Of a stretch of DNA of 43,007 nucleotides, positions 1-8,045 are shown in pieces. The notes beneath the pieces were generated by a model. It saw only the letters and a program-made list of their open reading frames with translations. It was not told where the DNA came from and made no database searches. How positions within the stretch are numbered: the stretch's first letter is position 1; each line of letters begins with the position of its first letter. The stretch lies in NCBI GenBank assembly GCA_949398305.1, contig CASLVD010000009.1, positions 1 through 43,007 of the forward strand, given 5' to 3'. The position numbers and the translations under genes are program-made. This DNA comes from an uncultured Candidatus Melainabacteria bacterium (GTDB lineage Bacteria > Cyanobacteriota > Vampirovibrionia > Gastranaerophilales > Gastranaerophilaceae).

Positions 1-169
1 GAGCAATTTCTCCGGTAAGCAGAAGCTTCCCTTACCAGACTTTCGGGGAAAAATACATTAAAAATGTATACCAACAGTTAAGTATCTCGGAGGTAGTCCG
101 CCACTCCATAGATTGTTTTCCAAAGATGGCAGCTATTTTGCGCCTTACAATTCGGAACTTTCTGTCAGC
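1..169 (-). ncRNA. Probable structured RNA or long 5' leader, leftward, runs off the window
   Basis: No open reading frame of useful length fits either strand here. An extended -10 box on the minus strand (176-184) would start a transcript near 169 that runs left past base 1. The sequence has short self-complementary stretches: GGTAAG/CTTACC around 14-37, and an imperfect dyad at 90-108 with GGAGG and CTCC ends. It is richer in G+C than the flanking intergenic DNA. It could be a stand-alone RNA such as a divergent 6S RNA, or the leader of a gene beyond the left edge. I could not match it to tmRNA, RNase P, SRP RNA or a common riboswitch. Confidence 0.35.
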
Positions 170-175
170 AAATCT

Positions 176-184
176 ATTATAACA
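176..184 (-). promoter_or_regulatory. Extended -10 promoter for the leftward RNA
   Basis: Read on the minus strand this is TGTTATAAT, a TGn extended -10 joined to a perfect TATAAT. No good -35 lies 16-18 nt upstream, which is common for extended -10 promoters. The predicted start is near base 169. Confidence 0.45.
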
Positions 185-325
185 AAAATTATCTCACTTT
201 GGCTACAAAGTTTATTCATATATTCGTATTAGAAAAATTTTGTGAAACTCTTTAAAAGGTTGATTTAATTTTTATTAATATTTGAAATAATAAAATAGTT
301 ATCACCGTTATAGGAATTATCTGAG

Positions 326-502
326 ATGAATTTACACGAGCAATGTTTACTGCGCTATTTAACTTATCCTGATGAGCTTTCGTATGCTGTTGAAATCCTG
401 AAGTTAAACAACAAGATTCTTGAGCATAAATTTGTTGTGAAAAATATTCTTGCCAACGGTTCTTTGTTAAATTATAATGAAGAAGTTACCAATTGTCTGT
501 AA
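326..502 (+). CDS. Small hypothetical protein (58 aa)
   Basis: An ATG-started ORF of 58 codons ending in TAA. It begins MNLHEQCLLRYLTYPDELSY and contains no membrane segment. The leucine-rich start followed by a Y-P-D-E turn loosely recalls the small helical domains at the ends of DnaB/DnaG-type proteins, but I do not claim homology. It lies 51 bases before the cyclase gene on the same strand, so it may be the first gene of that transcript. There is only a weak Shine-Dalgarno (GGAATTATCTGAG). The codon choice looks like that of its neighbours. Confidence 0.45.
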   Translation: MNLHEQCLLRYLTYPDELSYAVEILKLNNKILEHKFVVKNILANGSLLNYNEEVTNCL

Positions 503-553
503 GCCGGTAAAGCATATCTGCCGTTATTTCAGAGAATAAAAAAGGTTGGATTT

Positions 554-2278
554 ATGTTGAAAAAGTTTTTTTATATTTTGTGGGTTTCCGTACTTTCGAT
601 TTTGTTAGGTTTCAGCCTGCAAAACGGGAGTTTTGTGTCGTTTATAAATTCTATGGAAAACCATACTTTTGATATCCGGCAGAATATTCTTGCAAATTCT
701 CAAAAACGTCAGCATAACAGAGACATCGTAATTGTTGCTATTGATGATGCAAGTTATGAATATATTTTGGGAAAATACGGTGAATGGCCTTTGCGCCGTG
801 ATATTTATGCAAAAGCTGTTGAATATATTCAGGCGCAGAAGCCTAAAAGTATTGCGTTTGACATGATGTTTGTGAAATCTATGAAAAGTAGTGCAGATGC
901 AGATTCAAAGCTTGTTGATGTGTTTAAAAAATATGATAATGTTTATGCGGCAATGAATCTTGATAACCAGCCTGAAGATTTAAGAATCCCGCCTGTGCTG
1001 CCTGAAAAGCTTGCTATGTTACCGTTTGATGTAGATTCACATCCTATGGAATATTCAAATTGCAGGGTTATATTAGACGGAATATTAAATGCTACAAAAA
1101 ATATCGGAATGATTAATGTTGCACGTTCTGATGATGGTGTTTTGAGAAGTATGCCATTGTATTTAAAATATCAGGATAAAATTTATCCGCAATTAGGGTT
1201 TCTTGTCGGAAAAGATTATTTGCAAAAATATACCGATAAAAAGTTAGCGGATAATGTTCACCCGGATGATAATGCAAGTGTAATTCTTAACTGGTACGGA
1301 CCTGCCGGAACTTTTGATAATATACCGATGTATAAGTTATTAAAAGCGATAGAAGGACAAGATGAATTAAATTACGATTTTAACGGTAAAGTTGTATATT
1401 TCGGTGCAACTGCGGCAAGTTTGTTCGACATAAAAACTGTTCCGGTTGATAAGGTTTATCCCGGTGTTGAGGTTCAGGCAACTTATGTAAATAATATTAT
1501 TGACGGAAGTTTTATCAGAAAATGTCCGGCTATTGCTAATATTTTAATTACTTTGATTCTTGCGATTTTAACAGTTCTTGCTGTGCGTGGAATTTCGTCT
1601 ATGCCTGTGGCTTTCGGGGTTTCTGTTACTATTTATGCCGTGTATATTATGATAGCGTATGAGATGATGAATCTTTATAATCGATGGGTTGAAATAGTTT
1701 CTCCGCTTGCGTTTGCTTTACTTGCATTTATTATTGCGGTTATTGTAAAATATCTTATTAAATCCCGGGATTTTGATGCGCAGTATAAACTTGCTACAAC
1801 TGACGGCTTGACCGAACTTTATAATCACAGATATTTTCAGGAACAAATGCAAAATCAGGTTTCGCACGCTAAGCGTTATGAGGTTCCGTTATCTCTTATA
1901 ATTGTTGATATTGATTTTTTCAAAAAGTTTAATGACACATACGGTCACCAGTCAGGAGACGCTGTGTTAAGACAGGTCGCTTTTATATTAAAGAAAAATG
2001 TTCGTTCAACCGATATAGTATGTAGATACGGCGGTGAGGAAATGAGTATTATCCTGCCGAATACAAAATATGAGGAAGCCGTTACGATTGCAAATAAACT
2101 CTGTTCGCTTGTATCTGAAAAAAAATGTAAATTAAGCAATGGCAGAGAAAGCAATGTTACAATAAGTCTTGGAGTTTCGACTTTCGGCGCAGATGGCGAA
2201 ACTCCTGCAACAATTATTGAATCCGCAGATAAAAGATTATATAACGCAAAAGAAAACGGAAGAAACCGGGTTAATTAA
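554..2278 (+). CDS. CHASE2-domain diguanylate cyclase (GGDEF)
   Basis: A membrane-bound enzyme expected to make cyclic di-GMP from two GTP in response to an extracytoplasmic signal. Residues 5-24 form a first membrane helix. Residues about 40-320 match CHASE2, including the D-D-A-S and G-x-W-P-x-R-R stretches, and would lie outside the membrane. Three hydrophobic helices follow between about 328 and 403. The C-terminal GGDEF domain starts near 413. Its active-site signature is RYGGEEM, with GGEE at 493-496, and a product-inhibition I-site R-S-T-D lies at 484-487, exactly five residues before it. Methionine replaces the usual final phenylalanine of GGEEF, but the catalytic residues are kept, so activity is likely. 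The next gene starts 8 bases after the stop, so the two are probably co-transcribed. An HD-GYP gene that could break down the product lies about 6 kb downstream. Confidence 0.92.
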   Translation: MLKKFFYILWVSVLSILLGFSLQNGSFVSFINSMENHTFDIRQNILANSQKRQHNRDIVIVAIDDASYEYILGKYGEWPLRRDIYAKAVEYIQAQKPKSIAFDMMFVKSMKSSADADSKLVDVFKKYDNVYAAMNLDNQPEDLRIPPVLPEKLAMLPFDVDSHPMEYSNCRVILDGILNATKNIGMINVARSDDGVLRSMPLYLKYQDKIYPQLGFLVGKDYLQKYTDKKLADNVHPDDNASVILNWYGPAGTFDNIPMYKLLKAIEGQDELNYDFNGKVVYFGATAASLFDIKTVPVDKVYPGVEVQATYVNNIIDGSFIRKCPAIANILITLILAILTVLAVRGISSMPVAFGVSVTIYAVYIMIAYEMMNLYNRWVEIVSPLAFALLAFIIAVIVKYLIKSRDFDAQYKLATTDGLTELYNHRYFQEQMQNQVSHAKRYEVPLSLIIVDIDFFKKFNDTYGHQSGDAVLRQVAFILKKNVRSTDIVCRYGGEEMSIILPNTKYEEAVTIANKLCSLVSEKKCKLSNGRESNVTISLGVSTFGADGETPATIIESADKRLYNAKENGRNRVN

Positions 2279-2286
2279 ATAAAAGT

Positions 2287-4683
2287 ATGAAAAATTTTAT
2301 CGATAAACCTATAAATATAAAAGATTTGCCAAAAGATATTCCTGCAAATATGTGTTTGATTGAAAATAACGAAAAGCAGATCGGGCACATTTGTGATTTT
2401 TTAGCAGGCGATAAAAGTTTACTGCAGGTTTGCGGGTTTAAAGGCAGCGGAAAATCCCAGATTGTTAATTTTACAACAGGGTTTTTGAACCCTGATTCAA
2501 TTTTGGTTCATTATACCTGTTTGGAAACTACAATTCTTGATGATATGCTGTTGAGTTTTTTTGAAACTTTTAGAAATTACACTCTGCTTGGAAAAATTAC
2601 TCCGCCAAAAATTAAGGTGGAAAATTTTACACAGAAAATCAATTCTTATTTTAATACAATCAGCCAGCCAGTTTTGATTATTTTGGATTCATTTGACGCG
2701 ATTGTAAAAGAAAATAAAACAGAAGTTTTGAATTTCGTAAAACATCTTGTAAAATTCCCGAATGTCAAAGTTGTTTTGATTTCGAAAACTTTTTCCGCGG
2801 ATGATTTTTCTGATGTTGATTATGATAGGGTAACGCTTTTAGCTTTTTCGCAAAAGATTTTTGAAAAGTTTTTGAAAGATAACGGAATAAAGCAAATAGG
2901 AGTTTTGTCAAATGAATTGTATAAGCTTTCAAAAGGATATTACAATTATTTGCAGATTGCCGTTAACATCATCAATTTAAGGCAGTATTCTTTAGTAAAT
3001 TTTTTGGAACTTTATTCAAAAAGTTATATGGCATTTCCGGAATTTATTATAAGAGAAGCACTGTCGCTTGTTGATCCTGTAAGTGCGCATTTATTTAGAC
3101 TGCTTACGGTTATGAGGATTCCGATTCATGTGAATTTGTTAAAATCTCTGCATTTATATGATGAAAGCAGAGTGATGTTTTTTGTTCAGAATTCTGTTTT
3201 GTCAGTTGATGGAGAGTGTTTGTATTTGAAAGATACATTTCGGGAAGTTCTGGAAAATCAGATTCCTGAAAACGTTATGATAAAGCTTCATAGTGCTTGT
3301 ATTGATTTGTATAATACGCAGCTTCCGCTAAAGCCGCTTGAAAGAGATTTGATGCTTTCACGTCAAACTATGCGCAATGAAATTGAATACCACAGTATGT
3401 TTATTCCGAAAAAGCCTGTTCTAAATTCAAAAGTTGTTCAGCCAATGCTTGTTGAACAGTCTGTTCTTTCAGAACCGATAAAAACAGAAGAAAAACCGGC
3501 AGAAGTTGAAATTTCAAAAGAAGAAAAAATTGATAAAATTAGCTTTATTATTGAAGATGAAGCAATATTAGATAATATTGCGGATTCAATAAAAGGTTTT
3601 ATAATCACAACTGCGCAGGATTCCAAACTGGAAAAAGACAGTTTAGGGATGAATCTGGCTCAGATTATAAATGCTGCGAAAAAAGAAGAACAGAATTATA
3701 ATTACAAACGGGTTATAATGCTTTATCAAAGCGCGTTAGGAAAAACTGACGATGATGATTTTTATACATTCTTGCCGTTAATTTATACAAAACTTGCAAA
3801 GGCTTATCAAAATCTTTCTGACTGGTATGAGGCATTGGAATATTATACTCAGGCACAGGATTTTTATTTTAACACTTCAAATAAAGATAAGTTCTATGAA
3901 ATAAAACTTGAAATTGCAAATGTTTACTATGCAATGTATAAGCACGAAAACGCGAAATACATATTATCCGAACTTGAAAAAGCTCAGGATATGTCAAAAG
4001 AGTTGATGATAAAAGTTAATCTTGCAAGTGCAAAAATTTGTGATGATGTAAAACTTGAGTACGGATACTACAAAAAATCTTTGCCGCTTGTAGAATTAAC
4101 AACAGATAAAGCTGTAGTGTCAGAACTTTACTATAAGTATGCAGCAGCAAGTGATGAAAAAGATGATCCGCGCACAGCCGCAGAATTCTATAAAAAATGT
4201 ATAGATATTGATTCAAATCCTAAACATAACACATATTTATCAATGGCATTATCTAATCTTGCCGAGCTATATGATGAAGCAGGTTCGACTAAACTTGCGG
4301 TAAAATATTATAACGAAAGTATTAAAGTCGATACTATTATGAAAAATTATAACGGCTTGTATTACTCAGCCATTCATCTTGCTGAAATTTACGCATCAGG
4401 TAATGATGAGAAGTCCTTAGAATATATGAATAAAGCATTAGAGTATGCGAAGTTACTTAAAGAACCGTTTTATATCGCGGGAGCTTCATTAGAAATCGGT
4501 GATTTTTATTATCTGCGCAGAAATTTTGAACAAGCTTACAGGTATTTTGCCGGAGCATATACGGTTGCAAAAAATTCATTTACAAGCGATAATTTGATTA
4601 AAATAACTTCCCGTATAGAAGATGTTAAAAAACGGGTTAAAGAAGAAGATTTTGTGAAATTTCAGGAAAAATATGGAAAATAA
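2287..4683 (+). CDS. P-loop ATPase with C-terminal TPR repeats
   Basis: A cytoplasmic protein of 798 aa with no signal peptide. A Walker A motif GFKGSGKS is at 50-57 and a Walker B-like VLIILD at about 129-134. This gives an AAA/STAND-like ATPase over the first 330 or so residues. A lysine- and glutamate-rich linker follows at about 380-450. From about 460 to the end there are repeated 34-40 residue helical hairpins with A-Y-Y/F patterns typical of tetratricopeptide repeats. The layout (NTPase, then TPR superhelix) is that of signalling STAND proteins, but no known effector domain is visible and I do not assign a pathway. The start codon has no clear Shine-Dalgarno and lies just after the cyclase gene. 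The end overlaps rsmG by 11 bases, so all three genes are probably one operon. Confidence 0.75.
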   Translation: MKNFIDKPINIKDLPKDIPANMCLIENNEKQIGHICDFLAGDKSLLQVCGFKGSGKSQIVNFTTGFLNPDSILVHYTCLETTILDDMLLSFFETFRNYTLLGKITPPKIKVENFTQKINSYFNTISQPVLIILDSFDAIVKENKTEVLNFVKHLVKFPNVKVVLISKTFSADDFSDVDYDRVTLLAFSQKIFEKFLKDNGIKQIGVLSNELYKLSKGYYNYLQIAVNIINLRQYSLVNFLELYSKSYMAFPEFIIREALSLVDPVSAHLFRLLTVMRIPIHVNLLKSLHLYDESRVMFFVQNSVLSVDGECLYLKDTFREVLENQIPENVMIKLHSACIDLYNTQLPLKPLERDLMLSRQTMRNEIEYHSMFIPKKPVLNSKVVQPMLVEQSVLSEPIKTEEKPAEVEISKEEKIDKISFIIEDEAILDNIADSIKGFIITTAQDSKLEKDSLGMNLAQIINAAKKEEQNYNYKRVIMLYQSALGKTDDDDFYTFLPLIYTKLAKAYQNLSDWYEALEYYTQAQDFYFNTSNKDKFYEIKLEIANVYYAMYKHENAKYILSELEKAQDMSKELMIKVNLASAKICDDVKLEYGYYKKSLPLVELTTDKAVVSELYYKYAAASDEKDDPRTAAEFYKKCIDIDSNPKHNTYLSMALSNLAELYDEAGSTKLAVKYYNESIKVDTIMKNYNGLYYSAIHLAEIYASGNDEKSLEYMNKALEYAKLLKEPFYIAGASLEIGDFYYLRRNFEQAYRYFAGAYTVAKNSFTSDNLIKITSRIEDVKKRVKEEDFVKFQEKYGK

Positions 4684-5260
4684 AGATTTTTATAAACACT
4701 ATATGGAACTGTTTTTAGAAGAAAATTCCAAGGTGAATTTGATTTCAAAAAACGATGAGAAATTTTTGTGGGAAAAACACGTTTTCGATTCAATTTCAAT
4801 AAGTGCATTTTTTGAAAAATACGGAAAAGGTAAAACCCTTCTTGATATCGGAACAGGCGGAGGGTTTCCGGCATTGCCTGTAGCGCTTACATATCCTGAA
4901 ATTCAAGTGACAGCAGTTGATAGTATTGCTAAAAAGATTAGAGCTGTTCAGGCAATCAGTGACAAACTTGGGCTGAAAAATCTTAATGCAGTTTGTACAA
5001 GGGTTGAAAATCTTAACGGGAAATTTGATATAGTAACATCCCGCGCGGTTTCTTCTTTAAAAAATATATGTGAATACGCTTTGCCAAAACTTAAAAAAGG
5101 CGGTTATTTTGTTGCATATAAATCACGTAAAACTTCTGAAGAAATCGAAGAAGCAAAAAATATTTTGAAAAAATTTAAAGCAGAAATTGTTGAAATTATA
5201 GAGTATGACTTGCCGCTTGATGAAAAATTAACACGAAACTTAATAATTATAAAGTTATAA
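4673..5260 (+). CDS. rsmG: 16S rRNA (guanine527-N7)-methyltransferase RsmG
   Basis: Uses S-adenosylmethionine to methylate G527 of 16S rRNA, a position tied to streptomycin response. The 195 aa length is close to the usual 200-240. The SAM-binding motif LLDIGTGGGFPALP lies near residues 56-69. The later motif with T-S-R-A-V-S-S-L (about 122-129) and a C-terminal K-x-G-G-Y region are typical of GidB/RsmG. The start overlaps the end of the TPR gene by 11 bases, which suggests translational coupling. Confidence 0.93.
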   Translation: MENKDFYKHYMELFLEENSKVNLISKNDEKFLWEKHVFDSISISAFFEKYGKGKTLLDIGTGGGFPALPVALTYPEIQVTAVDSIAKKIRAVQAISDKLGLKNLNAVCTRVENLNGKFDIVTSRAVSSLKNICEYALPKLKKGGYFVAYKSRKTSEEIEEAKNILKKFKAEIVEIIEYDLPLDEKLTRNLIIIKL

Positions 5261-5311
5261 CCTTGCAATCAGGTGTTGTTCTTTATAAAATAAACTAAAG
5301 GGGTAAGTGTT

Positions 5312-5728
5312 TTGACAATAATTAATGATGTTTTTACGGTTCATACCAAGGGTAATACTGATATAATAGATATTACGCCGCAGATTAGAAATGTGGTTTA
5401 TAACCATCAACTGCAAAATGCTGTTGTGTTTGTTTATGCTCAAGGCAGTACGGTTTCTATTACAAATATTGAGTTTGAACCCGGTCTGCTGGTGGATTTG
5501 CCGGAAGCTTTAGAAAGAATTGCACCGGTGAACTCAAATTATCACCATGATGAAATGTGGCATGACGGAAACGGTTACGCACATGTTAGAGCATCAATTG
5601 TCGGGAATTCTACTCATGTGCCATTAATTGACGGCGTGTTACAGCTTGGACAGTGGCAGCAGGTAGTATTGGTGGATTTTGATAATAAAGCTCGTGCAAG
5701 ACAGGTCAATGTCCAAATAATTTATTAA
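5312..5728 (+). CDS. YjbQ/UPF0047 family protein (secondary thiamine-phosphate synthase-like)
   Basis: A full-length 138 aa member of the YjbQ (UPF0047) family, whose fold is a compact beta barrel. Visible signatures are the V-F-V-Y-A-Q-G-S-T stretch near 46, the E-P-G-L-L-D-L region, the H-H-D-E-M-W-H-D-G-N-G-Y-A-H block at about 77-92 and the L-G-Q-W-Q-Q motif near 112. The histidines of the central block are the likely metal or substrate site. Some members weakly complement thiamine-phosphate synthase mutants, but the main role is unsettled. Translation begins at TTG (5312-5314), supported by AAGGGG eight bases upstream. It ends just before the strong promoter of the prepilin gene. Confidence 0.9.
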   Translation: MTIINDVFTVHTKGNTDIIDITPQIRNVVYNHQLQNAVVFVYAQGSTVSITNIEFEPGLLVDLPEALERIAPVNSNYHHDEMWHDGNGYAHVRASIVGNSTHVPLIDGVLQLGQWQQVVLVDFDNKARARQVNVQIIY

Positions 5729-5730
5729 TA

Positions 5731-5759
5731 TTGTCAAAAATAAAAAATTTATATATAAT
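5731..5759 (+). promoter_or_regulatory. Strong sigma-70-type promoter for the prepilin gene
   Basis: TTGTCA (5731-5736), a 17-base A/T-rich spacer and a perfect TATAAT (5754-5759). Transcription would start near 5766, giving a 27-base leader with AGGAGAG (5781-5787) before the ATG at 5793. Confidence 0.7.
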
Positions 5760-5792
5760 AAAAGCTAAAATTTAAAATATAGGAGAGAACTT

Positions 5793-6562
5793 ATGAAATT
5801 TAACAACAAATCAGAAAATCGGGGGGGGGTAACCTATTTCAGCTTAGTTTAGGGGCTTTTGACCTATCTCCTTCAAAAATTTTTAATGTCATTCAGGATT
5901 CAAGCCGGAATCTTAAAGATGGTTTTACGTTGGCAGAAACATTAATCACCCTTGGCATCATTGGTATTGTTGCCGCAATTACTATTCCAGCTTTAATTCA
6001 AAACAATTACGAAAAACAAACAGTAGCAAAACTTATACAGTTTCAGTCAATAATGTCACAGGCTATGAAAATGGCTCAGGAAGAATACGGTGATGTTGAA
6101 GGCTGGGGAATAGATGCATACACAGGTGCATCTGCAACAAAAGCGGCAAATAATTTAAAACCTTATCTAAAGCTTGCAATAGATTGTGGTGTTGATGATT
6201 CTGCCGGAAAATGTATGTATCCTTATATGTACAAACTAAAAAACGGAAAGAATTATCTAAATCCTGCAACAAATGCTCATAGTTATAAATTAAGTTTACT
6301 TAGCGGGGTAGGTTTTAGTATATCTACTTATCCTGACGGGAAAACTCCTATAGTTTTAGGGGTTGATGTAAATGGAAAAAGATTACCTAATATGTCCGGA
6401 GTCGATCATTTTCTTTTTCGGTATGAAAATGGTTCATTTAGACCAAGCGGAGCGCCGGATTCTACTTATCCTTATGAAACTAATTGCAAATCAAAAGATT
6501 CAACAGGATGGGGCTGTGCATATTGGGTTGTTATGAATAAAAATATGAATTATTTGCATTAA
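5793..6562 (+). CDS. Type IV prepilin-like protein, out of frame across a poly-G tract
   Basis: The good start is ATG 5793 with AGGAGAG 5-11 bases upstream. As sequenced it reads MKFNNKSENRGG, then hits a stop 19 codons in. The main body is in another frame, open from 5804 to 6562. It contains the prepilin signature D-G|F-T-L-A-E-T-L-I-T-L-G-I-I-G with cleavage after G, followed by a long hydrophobic helix and a roughly 190 aa pilin-like head with several cysteines. That frame has no ATG, GTG or TTG upstream of the signature; its only candidate is a TTG at 5930, inside the signature, which would remove the cleavage site. Adding one G (10 in all) or removing two joins the frames and gives a protein with an unusually long leader of about 44 residues. 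The protein is a pseudopilin-like surface or secretion component. It is either switched off here by phase variation or affected by a homopolymer sequencing error. Confidence 0.75.
5821..5829 (+). repeat. Nine-G mononucleotide tract inside the prepilin leader
   Basis: Nine consecutive G in a very A/T-rich genome, ten codons after the start. With 9 G translation stops after 19 codons. With 8 G it stops at a TAA directly after the tract. With 10 or 7 G the full prepilin is read. This matches the layout of known contingency loci. Confidence 0.7.
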
Positions 6563-6583
6563 GTTTTTGATTATATTTATAAT
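6554..6583 (+). promoter_or_regulatory. Promoter placing the start of transcription at the ATG of the next gene
   Basis: TTGCAT (6554-6559), an 18-base spacer and TATAAT (6578-6583). The usual start lies seven bases after the -10, at 6590, which is the A of the ATG. A leaderless message is likely. Confidence 0.4.
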
Positions 6584-6589
6584 ATTTTT

Positions 6590-7387
6590 ATGGAGGCAAA
6601 AGATTTAATAAAATATTTTAAAAGTATCGGGCTTGAAGTTCATACAACAACAAAAGCCCGCGGGCATCAGGGTTTTTACATGAAACGCAGGATTGATATT
6701 TCTAAAAATATTTCCGAAAGCAGAGTAATCCCAACACTTTTGCATGAATTTGCACATTATGTACATTCCCGCATTGAACCCTTTATGGAACGAAATGGCG
6801 GTACGTTAGAAGTGCTTTTTAATACAGATAATATTGAAACTATTGAATCTGAACTTTTGACTGTAACAAGTTTTGTCGATAATCAATCACGATGCGAAAA
6901 GCTGAAACATTACAAAAAACTTATTAAAGAAAAGATTATTGATTATGAGAAAATTATCAAAAATCGTTATCCAAAATTTATGCGTTCTAAAAAATTTAAG
7001 GAATTTGATAAGTATATTAAAAAATCTAAGGCGAAGTATCTTTTGAAATATGACAGAATAAAGCTTGTATCCGGTCTGTTATTTAAAAAGGTCGAAGTTT
7101 TTACGATTGATAATATTGAAAAAGATTTTACGGATATGCCTGTTGAGTTTGCTGCGTATATTCGTTTGAAATCATGCCAAAAAAGACAAAGCAGAATAAG
7201 TTCAAAAATTAATCGATTACAGAAATATTATTCAAAGCCGACTGAATTATTTGCAAGATTTATAGAAGGGCTGTATTTAAACCCTTGTCAGGTAAAAACT
7301 ACAGCCCCTCAAACTTATGAAAGATTTATAAAACTTCTGGATTCCGGTTATTACCCCGGTTTGCAGGAAGTTATTGATATGTATTAA
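6590..7387 (+). CDS. Putative zinc metalloprotease with HExxH motif
   Basis: A 265 aa cytoplasmic protein with the sequence L-L-H-E-F-A-H-Y-V-H near residues 51-60. HExxH is the zinc-binding and catalytic motif of gluzincin/ImmA-type peptidases. No signal peptide or membrane helix is present. The remainder is lysine-rich and helical, with a second conserved-looking block near the C terminus (P-T-E-L-F-A-R-F-I-E-G-L-Y). The E in that block could be a third zinc ligand, but this is a guess. It resembles ImmA/IrrE only in the motif, so the substrate is unknown. There is no Shine-Dalgarno before the ATG, and the promoter position suggests leaderless translation. Its end overlaps the convergent zinc-ribbon gene by 4 bases. 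Confidence 0.6.
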   Translation: MEAKDLIKYFKSIGLEVHTTTKARGHQGFYMKRRIDISKNISESRVIPTLLHEFAHYVHSRIEPFMERNGGTLEVLFNTDNIETIESELLTVTSFVDNQSRCEKLKHYKKLIKEKIIDYEKIIKNRYPKFMRSKKFKEFDKYIKKSKAKYLLKYDRIKLVSGLLFKKVEVFTIDNIEKDFTDMPVEFAAYIRLKSCQKRQSRISSKINRLQKYYSKPTELFARFIEGLYLNPCQVKTTAPQTYERFIKLLDSGYYPGLQEVIDMY

Positions 7388-7899
7388 AGTCCGGTTAATT
7401 TGTTAAATAGTTTACGGATATATGTTTTTTCTTGCGGACGTTCTGCATAAGCTCTTTCCTGTTCTGCTAATTCTTGTCCTACCTGTTGGTATAAATAGCG
7501 CAGAATATCTTCATCGCGTTGTTCGTTATTATCGTATTCTTCTCTGATTTTTACAAGTTCAGAGTTATCAAGGAATTTTCCGCCGCAGTTGTAACAATCA
7601 TCAACTTGAACTTCTTTAAGGATACTTGAATGATTTTTAACCATTTTTGAACCGCAATTCGGACATATTCTTGTTAAGTTTTCGCTTGGCTTTGTGAAAT
7701 TTTTACCATCTAATTTTTCAAGAATGACTGAGATATCTTCATTTTTTTCGTCAAATTTGTCAAATTCACGGTTATCAAAATATATTCCGCCACAGCCTTG
7801 TGTGCAGATATCAAGATTTATTCCTTCTGACGGGATAAATACTTTTTCCATTTCTTTGCCGCAAGCAGGGCAGGTTATTTGTTTTAATGTATCAGCCAT
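7384..7899 (-). CDS. Protein with two TFIIB-type zinc ribbons
   Basis: A 171 aa protein with two copies of a zinc-ribbon (zf-TFIIB type). Copy 1 has C-P-A-C-G-K-E-M near residue 9 and C-x-x-x-C-G-G-I-Y-F-D-N about 23 residues later. Copy 2 has C-P-N-C-G-S-K-M near 78 and C-Y-N-C-G-G-K-F-L-D-N near 101. The C-terminal part is charged and helical. Proteins of this kind are common in bacteria and bind zinc, but their role is not known. GAGG six bases upstream supports the start. It is transcribed alone, convergent with the metalloprotease gene. Confidence 0.8.
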   Translation of the reverse strand: MADTLKQITCPACGKEMEKVFIPSEGINLDICTQGCGGIYFDNREFDKFDEKNEDISVILEKLDGKNFTKPSENLTRICPNCGSKMVKNHSSILKEVQVDDCYNCGGKFLDNSELVKIREEYDNNEQRDEDILRYLYQQVGQELAEQERAYAERPQEKTYIRKLFNKLTGL

Positions 7900-7998
7900 A
7901 ATTTCCTCGCTATCATTTTAATACCATATTAAGAATACTATAATTATATTCACCCCTCATCATACAGGTAAATTATTTTAGCTGAATTTATTAATATT

Positions 7999-8027
7999 TT
8001 GTATTATCGGGAAAATTATTGTACAAT
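7999..8027 (+). promoter_or_regulatory. Promoter of the HD-GYP operon
   Basis: TTGTAT (7999-8004), a 17-base spacer and TACAAT (8022-8027). Transcription should begin near 8034, which excludes the upstream TTG at 8019 and supports ATG 8046 as the start. Confidence 0.6.
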
Positions 8028-8045
8028 ATATATAAAGGTAGGAAA

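Noticed and set aside
5930-5932. TTG 5930 as the real start of the prepilin
   Set aside because: It lies inside the prepilin signature and would remove the G|F cleavage site. The promoter and ribosome binding site point to ATG 5793.
8019-8045. Upstream TTG start for the HD-GYP gene
   Set aside because: The TTG lies over the predicted -10 box; the ATG at 8046 is the better start.
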